Below, piece by piece: positions 45,346 to 56,338 of a DNA stretch of 64,000 nucleotides; the stretch's first letter is position 1, and every line of letters begins with the position of its first letter. The DNA comes from Aspidiotus rigidus (Eukaryota > Arthropoda > Insecta > Hemiptera > Diaspididae): assembly GCA_035079385.1 (NCBI GenBank), contig JAVHKY010000037.1:3410001-3474000 (forward strand), in the 5' to 3' direction. The notes under the pieces are model-generated. The model ran no database searches. It was not told where the DNA came from and saw only the letters and a list, made by a program, of their open reading frames with translations. Made by a program: the position numbers and the translations under genes.

Positions 45346-46569
45346 TCTTTTAATATGCCGATAAATCGCACCCTTAAATCAACTAAAATTTATGGTCAAA
45401 ATTTAATAAGAATAATATCTGTTGAAATTTGGGTCTATCTAGGAAATTCTGTAAAAATCGACCATTTTTTGATAGTGTTTATTTTCAAGTGTACGACCAA
45501 AAATCGACCATAATAGAGTGATGGTCGATTTGGCTCATCGAGCGGGGAATTTTTACAAGAAATAATAAGTTCTGTTCCGCTTGTTCGAAGCAAGCGATCC
45601 GAAATCACACGTTCTAGAAAGATCCGTTCGGAGTGAATACGTTCACAACGAGAATGGAACTGAACGAATTCACAAAAACAACTAAATCTTTTCCGAAGAA
45701 CAGATAACTACGAAATAAGTAACTATTTAATGAAGTGTTCCTAATGTAGCCACACTTTGTTAAAAATAACCATAAACGGCCGCGGACACATCAGGTGTCT
45801 TCGCTCAGTCATTCGTTCCTGTCATCGTCAATCATATACGTCCCAAAACAAACTAAAGAGAGCAATGGGCTGCTGTCAAATGTTGAACGCATCCGTATCG
45901 AGTACCTAGCTACTTTTGACAGCGATATTCCATGCACGAATATATAGCCGGCTCAACCAAATAAAAACTTTCCCCTTCCCTAGGTAAAAATTGCACGTGA
46001 TTTTAGCACGTAATACGAACGTTTGTTTTCAACTTAAAATTTTTGTAATCAGTCTTCATTGAAATAACAAAAACCTCTTCATTCGCGTGATCGTGTATTA
46101 AAAGCGTCTCGATCAACAGGAATGAATAGCCGATGACGTTCAAAAGAGTCATATTTAACGTGACTAGTCACCTGCATATGATAGTGTGTGTAGCTGATTC
46201 AGCAAAAAAAAAATTAACAAAAATAATACGAACATCTCGTATTTTATTTTTCAGCCGTGTACAAACAACGCAACCGAACAGTAAGTCTGTAATAAACTTT
46301 CAGCGGTAATGGCAATAATAATATTAATATTAGGTACCTGTAGTACTAGACATACCCAGACTCTGAGACCTTCGAAATAAAAAGTCTAACACAGACTAGG
46401 CGCTGACGTAAATATTCGATTTTAAAATTAGTCGTAGTTCTGGTGTAGGTACGTAAGTAATTTTATAATATCGTGCTCGCGGGTCTGCTCTCATTAGCGG
46501 TAATAACTTACGGTATTTATGGAAGAACTTTAGCGACAGCAAAAATACGTTATGAAGTAATCGTCTTAC
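45346..46569 (-). other. OXR1 intron near exon A
   Basis: A few GGTCGATTT motifs at 45480-45530, otherwise nothing recognised. Confidence 0.4.
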
Positions 46570-46729
46570 CTTCTGCCCTGGCTGGTAAATGCCTGTACAA
46601 ATGTTTACGGTGTTCTTCCGTGAGTATTTCGGTATTACCGTTCAAATCTGGTAAGAACAATTCAAGATCGAGCGAGTTAGCACTGCTGGGGTAGAGAACG
46701 CGTCGGAATTCTTCGCTCATAGACAAAAC
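46570..46729 (-). CDS. mtd: OXR1/mustard exon A (pre-TLDc segment)
   Basis: Begins after a TTGCAG acceptor with VLSMSEEFRRVLYPSSANSL, continues ELFLPDLNGNTEILTEEHRK and HLYRHLPARAEG, and ends at a GTAAGA donor (46569-46564). LPDL, then TEILTEEHR and HLPARAEGY are the lead-in to the TLDc domain in insect mustard proteins. 160 nt: 53 codons plus one base of the Gly codon completed at 23324. The next intron is 23.2 kb. Upstream LysM and GRAM-type regions of long isoforms were not found in this window. Confidence 0.92.
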
Positions 46730-48240
46730 CTGCAACATGATGACAACGGGAGAGTTATTATTAGTGTAGGTATGGAGAGCGAGGGAAAAACGAATCGCAA
46801 TCTTCCGTTTTTGTACGATGACAAAATTAATTACAATATTGCCTCCGCAATACTAGAGCCGCCAAAAAACTACCAAACAAGCAACTGAGCTAACATTCTA
46901 CGAGAAGAATCAAACGAATTCGTGCACCTGAGTCGGTTCCAATTGAAAGCATTGTTTCGCGAAGTGAAGTTTGTGAAAAGCTTTGGTCCACAATATTTTG
47001 AATATGAATCTCGTCAAATCGGTAAGTTTACGCGGAACTTCGCGAACTCTGGCCTCGGTCTTCATATTCGCGACGATACCGCGCTCTCATCGAACACCAA
47101 CAATACAAGCCAAGATACCGCTCGAACTGATACACGTATTTATTCGCATCAGGGTGATTACGCATACCGTTTTCCTCTCGACGAATACAACCTACATACT
47201 GTATGATGTTAAATCTATCGAATTTCGACAACTACTACTGTTTCGCGCCCGAACGTGGTGAATATCTCTACAGCATGTCTTATCGATGTTACACGATAAC
47301 GGCATGTCGGAGCAAGAGAGGCGGGTGGTGCTGATACAACCTGTGTTGGCTCAATTGTTGCTGCACTCGAAGCTATTATTTGCGTGATCAACAATTTTTC
47401 GTCTCTTGGAAATCTTTCGTTGATACATTCAATATGATTTATAGACGAACGCGTTCGGTTAACGAATGAAATTTAATCAGATGGGATATTTAGGTTTCGT
47501 TAAAATTTTGATAGTTTCGTTTTACAACAGATATTGATTATGTATTTTTACAAAAATTTGGAAATTTTTTATTCGACACGTCGAATATGCTGCGTATTGA
47601 ATTAATAATAAACTACTCTCTTATTCAGCTTCAAAGTTGCCGTTTCCCTGCAACATTTAGGTTTTCTAAGTTTCTCTTAAGGTTTGACAGTCTATGGCAG
47701 GTATGAATAACGTTTTTCAACTCACGAGCCACATTGAGGGTGGGCCAAATTCTTCGATTTTCAGCGACTAGGAAATTTTCTTGTCATTTATTTATGATTT
47801 TTTTTTTTTTAAATTAACGAACATGGCGACTACACTAAGAGTTATAGGTTCGGAATACGCAGCTGGGGACAATAAGGTTGAATATGAATGAGATAGTGTT
47901 GTAGAAAGAGAAGAGGATCGGAAGTAGTTCATCTTGCGAACGATTTTCTAATGATTATTTGAAAGGGAGTTTGTGATGTGGGACGAAATAAAATGGTGGA
48001 ATCGAATGTTTTCGAGAGCTGGCCAAGAGAAGACGTGTTGAACGGATACGTAGATCATCAGCATTGCAGTATAGATATGAAGGAGGTGAAAGGCGTAAGA
48101 CGAGGAAAAAATGGGTGAAACGAGTAATGCCTATTCCGAGGCGGGTGAGGATAACTTCTCGTCAAGAAGGGCGGTTAGAAATAGACCATTTAGCTTTTTA
48201 TATGCTTGTGAGACCAGGACCACTCTTGGAAGAACCGTCA
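46730..48240 (-). other. Upstream of OXR1 exon A: intron or promoter region, no gene recognised
   Basis: Short open frames on both strands at 46922-47261 share no known motif. A short-isoform promoter could lie here, but nothing in the sequence proves it. Confidence 0.35.
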
Positions 48241-48626
48241 CAGTTTTTTGACTGGAACTACTCCTGGCAACATCGTTACAGTCATGCTTGATGATGTCAT
48301 CAGTGACCTTAACCCTTCTTGAAAATTGAAAAAGGGTTTTTCAATTGTACAAATCTACTTTATTAGTTGCTTACTTTCGGGTGTTATCCTATCATCAGTT
48401 GTGTCGCAACTGGAGAACAAGGCCTTAACCATGAGTTTTTATAGTATAACACTGTGATCTTCTTGGCTATAACAATGCTGTGTTGTGATTGGTTCACTTC
48501 TTAGAAACTTATTCTTACAATAATATGACATTGTGTTCTTATTGGTTAAAATATACTGCTTTGTGATTGGTTCAATCTATTGTTCTAAATGCTGCGTTTT
48601 TATTGGCTGCCTGGATTCCTGCCGTC

Positions 48627-48936
48627 TCATTGGTTGGTTCCGTTCTTCTTCTCTCGTCCAATCACCAGGCCGAATAATTTTTCGCTGTCAAATGTGATTA
48701 CATTGTTCAAGAGGCAGGATTTCTTCCTCTTGGTTTTCGCAATCTCCATTTGTTCCCAGAGTTTTCTTCTCTTTGTGCAATTCTCTACGTGTGACTTCAA
48801 ATATTCCCTCTCCATCGTGGTTTTCCTCGTTACAGTGTTTCCCAAACAGTGACTTGCCATCTTCTTTCTCCCTCGACGTTTTGTGCTCCTTTCTCCTGAT
48901 CTCAAACTTTCTCCCAGTCTCGCCGATATAGATCCC
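48627..48936 (-). pseudogene. PLE copy B, GIY-YIG part
   Basis: Continues the RT frame after an in-frame TAG that replaces the Glu codon of the QCEGIYIGETG motif. A two-base loss near the VIHVENCTK position shifts the frame again before ENCTKRRKLWEQMEIAKTK. Otherwise very close to copy A. Confidence 0.85.
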
Positions 48937-49734
48937 CTAGCACTGTTCACAACTGAGCTTGTACACTCCGCTCAAGCTTTCCTTGTCGTTTTGTTCCGTC
49001 TGGTCATTGCTGATTCTCTTCACCATGGGTTGATTATTCTGGATACCCACATTCACATCGTAGCCATTGAACGCCTTTATCACCTTGTTTGTGTACTTTC
49101 CTATATATGGTATCGATCCGGAGTACTTTCTCACTATGCTATCATGGGTTCCTTTCTCTGTTTCCATTTTCCCAAAGACTCCCTCCACCACACATCTGCG
49201 GTAGCCATTGGCTTCTGCGATCTGCTTTACTATCTCGATCTCTTTCCTCGTCTCTTCATTGTTCTTGAGGATAGAAATTGCCCGATAGCAGTAGTTCTGG
49301 ATTGCCGCTAACTTGTGCCTGGGGTGGTGGTAGGAGTCATTTGGGATGATGGTGTCAGTATGCGTCGGCTTCCTGTAGATTTTGTATTCTATCCTATTGT
49401 TCTCCATTGTGAGTGTAAGGTCCAAATAGTTGATGGTCTCATTGCCTTTTTCCACTGTGAATTTGATGCTCTCATTCATCGCGTTCATTTCTGAAAGGAA
49501 TAGATCCACCTGTCTATCAGTGCCTGACCACGCAATTAGGATATCATCTACATATCTGGCCCAGTGTTTGATCGAGTTTCTGAACTTGCTGCCCTTTAAT
49601 ATCCTGTTTTCCATATCATTCATGAATATCTCCGCCAGTATTGGTGACAGCGGTGATCCCATCGCAAGTCCCTTTTCCTGACTGTCGAACCTGTTATTGA
49701 AGCGGCAGTAATTCTGGCTCAAGATCTCCTCCAC
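48937..49734 (-). pseudogene. PLE copy B, RT part
   Basis: A 265-residue frame starting within the RT (CRFNNRFDSQEKGLAMGSPL, ILAEIFMNDMENR) with the catalytic WARYVDDILIAWSG, and ending with CEQC at the premature stop. Nearly identical to copy A over the shared part and lacking A's LINE-tail insertion, so it shows the unbroken arrangement at that site. Confidence 0.88.
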
Positions 49735-49769
49735 TATGTTGGCGTACTTCGACCCATCGGGGTTCCATG

Positions 49770-49924
49770 GTTAAGGCTTTGTTCTCCAGTTGCGACACAA
49801 CTGATGATGGGATAACACCCGAAAGTACTCTTGTATAAGCAACTAATAAAGTAGATTTGTACAATTGAAAAACCCTTTTTCAATATTAGTGCTCTACTTA
49901 CACCTCACTCACTCATTATGAGTT
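49770..49924 (+). repeat. PLE copy B, inverted terminal repeat with extension
   Basis: Matches the right end of copy A (17590-17746) on the plus strand, including the tail CTCACTCACTCATTATGAGTT. Confidence 0.9.
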
Positions 49925-50239
49925 CCTTCTTGAAAACTTGAAAAAATGTCGACTTTTGCTACTTCAATGACGAGTATAGTCGGCCTCACAGTATACTAGG
50001 CTACGTTCACTAGTACTTTTACTAGGCCTACATTAGGTGCCTGATCGGCAACATGCCAGTTGCGTCCCAGGGGAAAAAAAAAGATGGTTCAATTGCGTCC
50101 CACCACAAAACAGTACGATGTGTAAATTCCGTCCCGAATATTGGGTGAGTTGCGTCCCAGAGAAATGATGAAACATAGAGAGAACATGTGGAATGTAATG
50201 TAACTAATAAATCAATAATCATAAGAACTACAGTAAATT

Positions 50240-50818
50240 TCACTTCTTCATTATAGTGGGTAAAAATTTACGCGAAAGATCATGAACAAAATCAAATCGC
50301 GTAATTTGCTGATTCTGCAGCTGCGTCATGTAAGTTTGAATGATAGTATCCCGCGAATTATTGGATATTGTCGGTGAAATTCGCATCTTTAGGTAGGAGA
50401 TATCTTGTATTTCTAGAAGGGCTTCACTTAATGAGAAGATATCAGGATGAGAGTGGTAAAACATTTGATTTAATTTACTATGAAAAGCTTCGCAGGCGTT
50501 TGTGGTACGAATGCGGTGTGCATCGTAACAAGCCCACATTGTCGGAGGAAAGAGGCATCCTTCTGTAACGTAATTTTCGAGAACGTACTCCACGAACGAA
50601 TCAATGACGTTTTCCGGTGCATATGGGTTGAAATCGACGTGAATACAGTTTTCAACATCTTCGGGTTTTAAGAATGGTAATCCGTAAAAGTTTCGCAAAA
50701 ATGATCGTTCAGGTCCTCGATTTCGATACAGAGACATGATGCCTAGCTTCTGTATCTTACGATTCCAAGTCTGCCCCAAGTGAAAGCGACAACCAGCAAT
50801 AGGCGGGACGGAATTCAC
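50240..50818 (-). pseudogene. MULE transposase, C-terminal half
   Basis: 192 residues. GCRFHLGQTWNRKIQKLG is the conserved C-x2-H segment of MULE transposases, followed by LPFLKPEDVENC, MWACYDAHRIRTTNACEAFH (the conserved RTTNxxE block holding the last catalytic Glu) and SKLNQMF. The N-terminal catalytic Asp region is missing. The open frame begins right at an AATTCCGTCCC motif, so the 5' end is a junction rather than a natural start. Confidence 0.82.
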
Positions 50819-50956
50819 ATATCTCTTTCATTTCCATGGGACGCAACTCAAACATGTCAAAATTACCCGGGTACCCAGCCCGGCGGTACACAACCGAATT
50901 GAGTCCCGAGTTCACGAATGATCCTCATTCCTCTTCTGCCTGAACGTTTCTTCAAC

Positions 50957-51151
50957 TTACGAATGTCGATGATTTTGGCATAGGTGTGGTATTAGACCGC
51001 AAGAAGAGTATCTATGAGAATGAAAATATTGTTCAAACTCCAAGGCGAGATCAATTATTTCATTTACAATACGTCGAAAGACTGTTTCACAGGCTTCAAT
51101 CGTCTTATTCGTCAGAAGACAAAATACTAGAAGAACATAAGCGTTGTACTT
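50957..51151 (-). pseudogene. MULE transposase, more N-terminal fragment
   Basis: Reads KYNAYVLLVFCLLTNKTIEA, then CETVFRRIVNEIIDLALEFE, a segment typical of the central MULE domain before the DFE motif. Just upstream on the strand, in another frame, GNMIPAFYGSW matches the preceding segment. Ends at a stop after NHRHS. Confidence 0.6.
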
Positions 51152-51719
51152 AGATCCATGACCCGTAAAAAGCTGGGATCATGTTGCCTACAGCACAGAA
51201 CGAATGAAAATGGAAAAATTCACCAATCTTCTCAGACTTAGTACCACCGACACTTCAGGACTCAATCCGGACTTTACCTTTTCCTACCCCCGACACTATG
51301 GGACTCAATTCGGATATTATTTTACCGTCCCTTCTCCCTTTGGGACTCATTCGGATATGTACCCCTGACACTTTGGGACTCAATTCGGCTATCAAAAACA
51401 GGTACCCCCCGCTCCCGGGACTCAATTCGGTTACGCCCGCAGGGAGGAGACTCTTGACATGTTACATGTTTTTCTAAGTCTCTAAAGCGAAGTCTATTAT
51501 TCTGTACGTTAGGCCTAACTATACAGTATACTCATCTTATACTGGGCCAAGACTGGGAACGAACGAGCGGAACGAGTGAGCATGTGAGCCACTCAACCCA
51601 ACAAACTGTATGTATAGGGGGCTCAACATATAATTTACTAGGCTATACCTATACGAGGCCTAAATTAGAATACACGAGGAGCGTCATATTTTGACTAGGA
51701 CTAATTCTGAAAAAGCTGT

Positions 51720-52250
51720 CTCGAAAACCCGTGATAGGTCTTTTTTACGCTTCATGACGACATTAAAGACCTTGAGCAACTTTGAGGACTTGGGAAATAT
51801 TTCGACCTTTGCTACTTCGGGACTTTTCTGCAATCATCAGTGACATTGACCAACATTGTGTGCTCGACAAAATGTCGGCCTTCGCTACATCGGGAATTTT
51901 CCTTAGGGTCGTCATTGACCTTGACCTACTTTAAGGACTTTGTAAAACCTCAGCCTTTGCTACTTCGGTACTTTTCCATAACGTCATCAGTGACATTGAC
52001 CTACTTTAGGGACTTGAAAAAACTTCGGCCTTTGCTACTTCGGGACTTCTCGATCATCAGTGATCTTGACCTACTTTGTGGACTTGGAAAACATTTCGTC
52101 CTTTGCTACTTAGTAACTTTTCTGCGATCATCAGTGACATTAACCTACTTAAGGGACTTGAGAAAACTTCAGCTTTTGCTACTTCAGTACTATTCCTTGG
52201 GGTCAACAATGACCTTGACCTACTTTAGAATAAGATACAGACCAAAACCC
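51720..52250 (+). repeat. 73-bp tandem repeat, six to seven units
   Basis: GCTACTTCGG or a variant occurs at 51811, 51884, 51959, 52034, 52105 and 52178, spacing 71-75 bp. Units contain CATCAGTGACATTGACCTAC and CTTTGCTACTTCGGGACTTT. Single relatives are found at 48.2-48.3, 49.94, 58.9-59.0 and 59.37 kb. Confidence 0.92.
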
Positions 52251-52479
52251 ACGTCTAGAAAATGCGCTTTTCATTGGTAAGTAGCTCAGAATTGGTACAA
52301 ATTCGATTGGCAGTTTTGTAAACAAAGCTTTTATGGACAAATGTTTTAAACGCAAAATATTCCTGTCAATGAGAAAATTTACTCGAAATTTCCCATAATG
52401 ATGCTTATTTGCAGAGCCTAGAGCCTGCATTCCTGGGCATTTGTCGAATCATTTTGTTAAGGTCGAGAAGCTTGCAAAA

Positions 52480-53560
52480 TCAGATGGAGTGGGGCTTGTA
52501 AAACAAATTTTATCTTGCCGAAAAGTGACGAAAATGAAACAAATGCCGAAAACGGGGTTTAAAGCCGAATAGGGCCGAAAATGACCATTTCGTTAAATGT
52601 CGTCTAAAATTATGAACTTTCGGACAAAATTTACTTAGTTTTGCTTAAAATTCAGCGATTTCGATGAAAATTGGACAGCTTTTTTGAAAATATTATTTTT
52701 TATTCATTGATTGAAAAATTGCTAAGTCCTCTAATTGATGAGTTTAATCCCCAAGGATCGTTTATTTTGGTCAAAATCACCTAATTTTGGTCGTAAATTG
52801 AATAATTCTGATCGTAAATTTGTAAAGCAGTGAAAACGCATGTTTTTTACTGTTTTCTTTTTAAATGCCGAAAGTACAACTACAAGTGCCAAAACTTCTC
52901 ATTTTTAGTGCCGAAAAATCCGGGCTCTGGAACATTTGTAACACGATTCACGAGAGAGGAGGGGAATCCCCCGGGCCCAGCATTTCCAAAGGGCCTGGAT
53001 TCAGGTGAAGTTCGTAAAATCTCGATCATGGATTACAAAAAAAAAAAAAAATAAAAAATAAACAAACAAACAAAACGCGATTTCCCCCCGGGTCTAGTTT
53101 TGTTCTTAGCGGCTCTGATTTGTAACCGAAGCCCACGTTTGTCGGCACTTGAATTCAAAAGTTCGGCAATATTTAGCATTCCAAAAAAATCAAAGGGACA
53201 CGTGTTTTTCAGTACGTTAACCAACTCCCGACCAAAATTATTAAATTTTCTTGAATGGGTAACTTAGCAACAAAGTTCATCAACCCAAATTCAACCAATT
53301 TTTTTTATCAAAATTATTCCATTTTACTTCTCTAAAGAAATTTATCCGATTTTAGACGAGACTCCAGTCTTTTTTTTTTCCACCAAAATCACTCGGTTCT
53401 CAACATAATTTACAAATTTTTCCATTCAAAATTACATACTTCCAGACGATATTCAACCAGAAAGTCACTTTTGGCTTTATTCGGTCTCAAAATCTTTTTT
53501 CTTCACTATTTGGGAAAATGAAAATCGTTTCCCAGGCCCCACTACCGTTAAGACGAACTT
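52480..53560. mobile_element. Inverted pair of dispersed repeats, probable non-autonomous DNA element
   Basis: The left half (52490-52930) is related in reverse complement to 18030-18540 and to the right half (53090-53560). Outer ends share AGTGGGGC(T/C)TG in inverted orientation. Contains a poly(A) at 53037-53050. No coding frame. Confidence 0.55.
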
Positions 53561-56330
53561 CTATCTGTTAACAAAAATGATATCGCAATTTCGTCAACAT
53601 CACGATTTTAATCGGCATAGAATTTCGCTTCGGATCACTAGAAATATCATGCCGGTAAGAACTCGCAGAATTAAAATCGTCAACCACGTCAATTTAATCG
53701 AGTAGGCAACTCTCGTATGAGAGATTTTTCGATTATGGTAATCGAATAAGATTAATATTAGTTTATAGACATTTTTGTAAGGTTCCCTCCACAGTTCGAT
53801 GATCGGAAAACGCATATGCAGCTAAATGGTCCAAATTTTTCTACGTCTCTGGATTAAGCAGAGCCCCCGCTTCGCTTAGGACTGACAACTTAAACCCCCT
53901 CTCCCCTTGTATGTACAGCTTCATGATCGGAAGTTTTTCAAGCTCCCCTCCCACAATTCGATGGTCGGAATTCATTCAAGTCTCTGCAGTTCTTTAGAAC
54001 TACAATTCGCCCGGAGCACGGCGGACCTTTTTCTTGGACCTCCCGTAAAACAGGTTTCCTTCTAAACGTGAATACACCATATAGGTATGTGATGTACCCG
54101 ACGGCATCTTTGGCGCCCTCTAGCATTCTTACTGTAACATTTTCTTGCAAAATTCGTTATCCACGAGCGAAATTTAAATATGGCTTCACTTTTCGCCCGT
54201 CTACAATGGGAAACATACTCTGAAGAGGTGGAAGACTTTTGGGTTATTACCAAAGGATGGGTTTTCAACACATGCATAACGATGAATATGATTTCCGCCG
54301 AATTTCACATATCTGCAGCTAATTCTAAGAATAGTGGCACGGTAGCATTCTTCGAAATTTTCGACTCTTTAAGAATGATCGAGAAGAGACGCACGATGAA
54401 TTATTCTTGTAACCTAATATGGGAATTCTATTGTTTCAACGATTTCATATGACGTGGTAAAGATGAAAGTCCAGAAACTCAACGGAGCACTACAATATTT
54501 TTAGAATGAGATTGGCTAAAAATTAATTTCTTCGAAAATCCCATATGTCATCAAAGGATTCGAATAAATTTATAGCTCCACGCCCTAAGTAAAAATCCAA
54601 GATGAGGAACCCCAACACATTGAGAGGAGACGTACAAGCAACATTTTGTAATTAAAGAGTTTCGAACGATAATCCGCGCCCAAATTCTGCAAGAAAAGCG
54701 GTAGACGGAGCGCGTTCTGAAGAGGACTATCTTCAGGCTACAAGCCTCATACAGGACGAGGAACTAGGACAACTTTTCGTCTCCTCTTCTACCGACGAAC
54801 TGTCAGGTAATCTTTCCACCAATCGATTTGCATTCACGCAATTCTTTTTCAATGCTTACTTAATGAAAACCTTTGAACTCTATCATTATTCATCATTAAT
54901 TTTATAACCTAGACTTAGAAATGGCGAGTGACTTTCGGCAGCGAAGAGACCATGTTATTCAGTTCATGCCCTCCTTCTTCAACGGGTCCCAAACGTAAAT
55001 GATGAAACAAGCGCTGTGAAATTACGCAGATATTAAGAGAACGGATAACATCGATGTAGAATAATTCGTGCGAACGAAGAAATTACGGGATGCATGTTAT
55101 GCTAATCAAAGATGATGATGTCAGCGTCACGTATGTCATTAAGGGAAATTCGATGAATTCATTTTACGTCTATACGCGCATGAAGAAAACGTCACACGTT
55201 GAATTTTTAACTCTCATACATATGTATTCGTCTATTTGATATTCGTTTCTCTACATCTACAACAACCTCTTAAAATTTTAATGTTCTAACGTTATCATTA
55301 TGCGCTCGTGATGCGTGAAAGTTTTTCCAGACTTGACCAAGCTTTTCGATAAACGCGTTCCACGGGTGAAATACTATGTTAACATTTCGATTTCTTTCGA
55401 CCATCTCAAAATCTTTCATACTAGATCGTCGATGGGAATCCGATGAGTGCGCGCGCGATGAATGAAACGATCTCCACAAGGAAACTCATGAGAAGAATTT
55501 GTCATTCAAAATCGAATAATTATTCTGACCTACATACTCTTGTACATAGTATGTCAATACTGATGCACATTGAACAGCGTATTCCAAGACCCCTCATGCG
55601 ATTTTGCGATAGATAGTCGTGAAGAAGAAATAAAAAATAACCGTCGACAACTCGTAAAACAATTACTACCGCGGGCGGAAGATCCTATACACCTCATTTT
55701 TTAAAACATAAAAGTTCGAAGAAATCACAGAAGAAAGTGAGAGATGTTGTAACCGGCGACAGCACAACAAATATTACGCAGTCAACGATAGACGAGAACA
55801 TGGTTGCACAGAATGTACGTATGCCTGAGGAAACAAATTACTAATTAGCAATTACACTCTTTTTGAGGACAAATAACATCGCTTTTAGTGAGTGGCTGCT
55901 CCATTATGCAACGATTCATTCCATATAAATGGGAATTAATAAGAAGTATCATCATCAGGGCGGCAATCCGAAGATGAAGCGCAACAACATCTTTCATTCG
56001 TGTTCGTTTGTGCGCATTTAATGCTGTGCCCTCACTGAAACTTGGCACAAGACGAAATATTAAAGCACTCTTGGAATAGTGATAAACAGGGTGTTCCACA
56101 AATGACGGACGACATTCCAGGAACAGTCTCAGTAGGGCAAAAAATATATAGCGCGCACGATTGATGTATTCTAATTTGGGGCGAAAATCGTTCACACAAT
56201 TACCAGTTTTTGCGTTTGTTAAAAACGAGCAATTTCAAAGATTTAAGTCACTACGTAGAAAGTATTAAACTGGTCATAAGTGGTACTAATGTAGAAGAAT
56301 GTACCCACGATGGTTCTTGACCGTTTCACA
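53561..56330. other. No gene recognised
   Basis: Frames up to 116 residues occur (minus 55845-56195) but show no known motif. The sequence CAGGGTGTTCCAC at 56087 resembles a transposon terminus. Confidence 0.4.
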
Positions 56331-56338
56331 ATTTTATA

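Larger units (their letters stand above)
48326..49924 (-). mobile_element. Penelope-like element copy B, 1.6 kb
   Basis: Bounded by the 12-bp direct repeat CCTTCTTGAAAA at 48314-48325 and 49925-49936. The 3' terminal sequence (48326 onwards, on the minus strand) is repeated in inverted orientation at 49770-49880, followed by a 44-base extension ending at GAGTT. The RT frame in between starts abruptly at about 49770, so the body is 5'-truncated exactly at the inverted repeat. It is inserted in a dispersed repeat of the TGACCTTGACC family. Confidence 0.9.
50050..51435 (-). mobile_element. MULE remnant with reiterated GGGAC(T/G)CAATT motifs
   Basis: Two transposase fragments of Mutator-like type lie between clusters of a short motif. 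About twelve copies of GGGAC(T/G)(C/G)AATTC or its complement occur: left cluster at 50057, 50090, 50125, 50149; middle at 50807, 50839, 50898; right at 51258, 51293, 51342, 51385, 51417. The left and middle motifs face each other, as do the 50898 and 51417 ones, suggesting two inverted-repeat units side by side. Confidence 0.6.

Noticed and set aside
46922..47261. Overlapping frames upstream of OXR1 exon A as first exons
   Set aside because: None resembles LysM, GRAM or TLDc-linked sequence, and overlapping frames occur on both strands.
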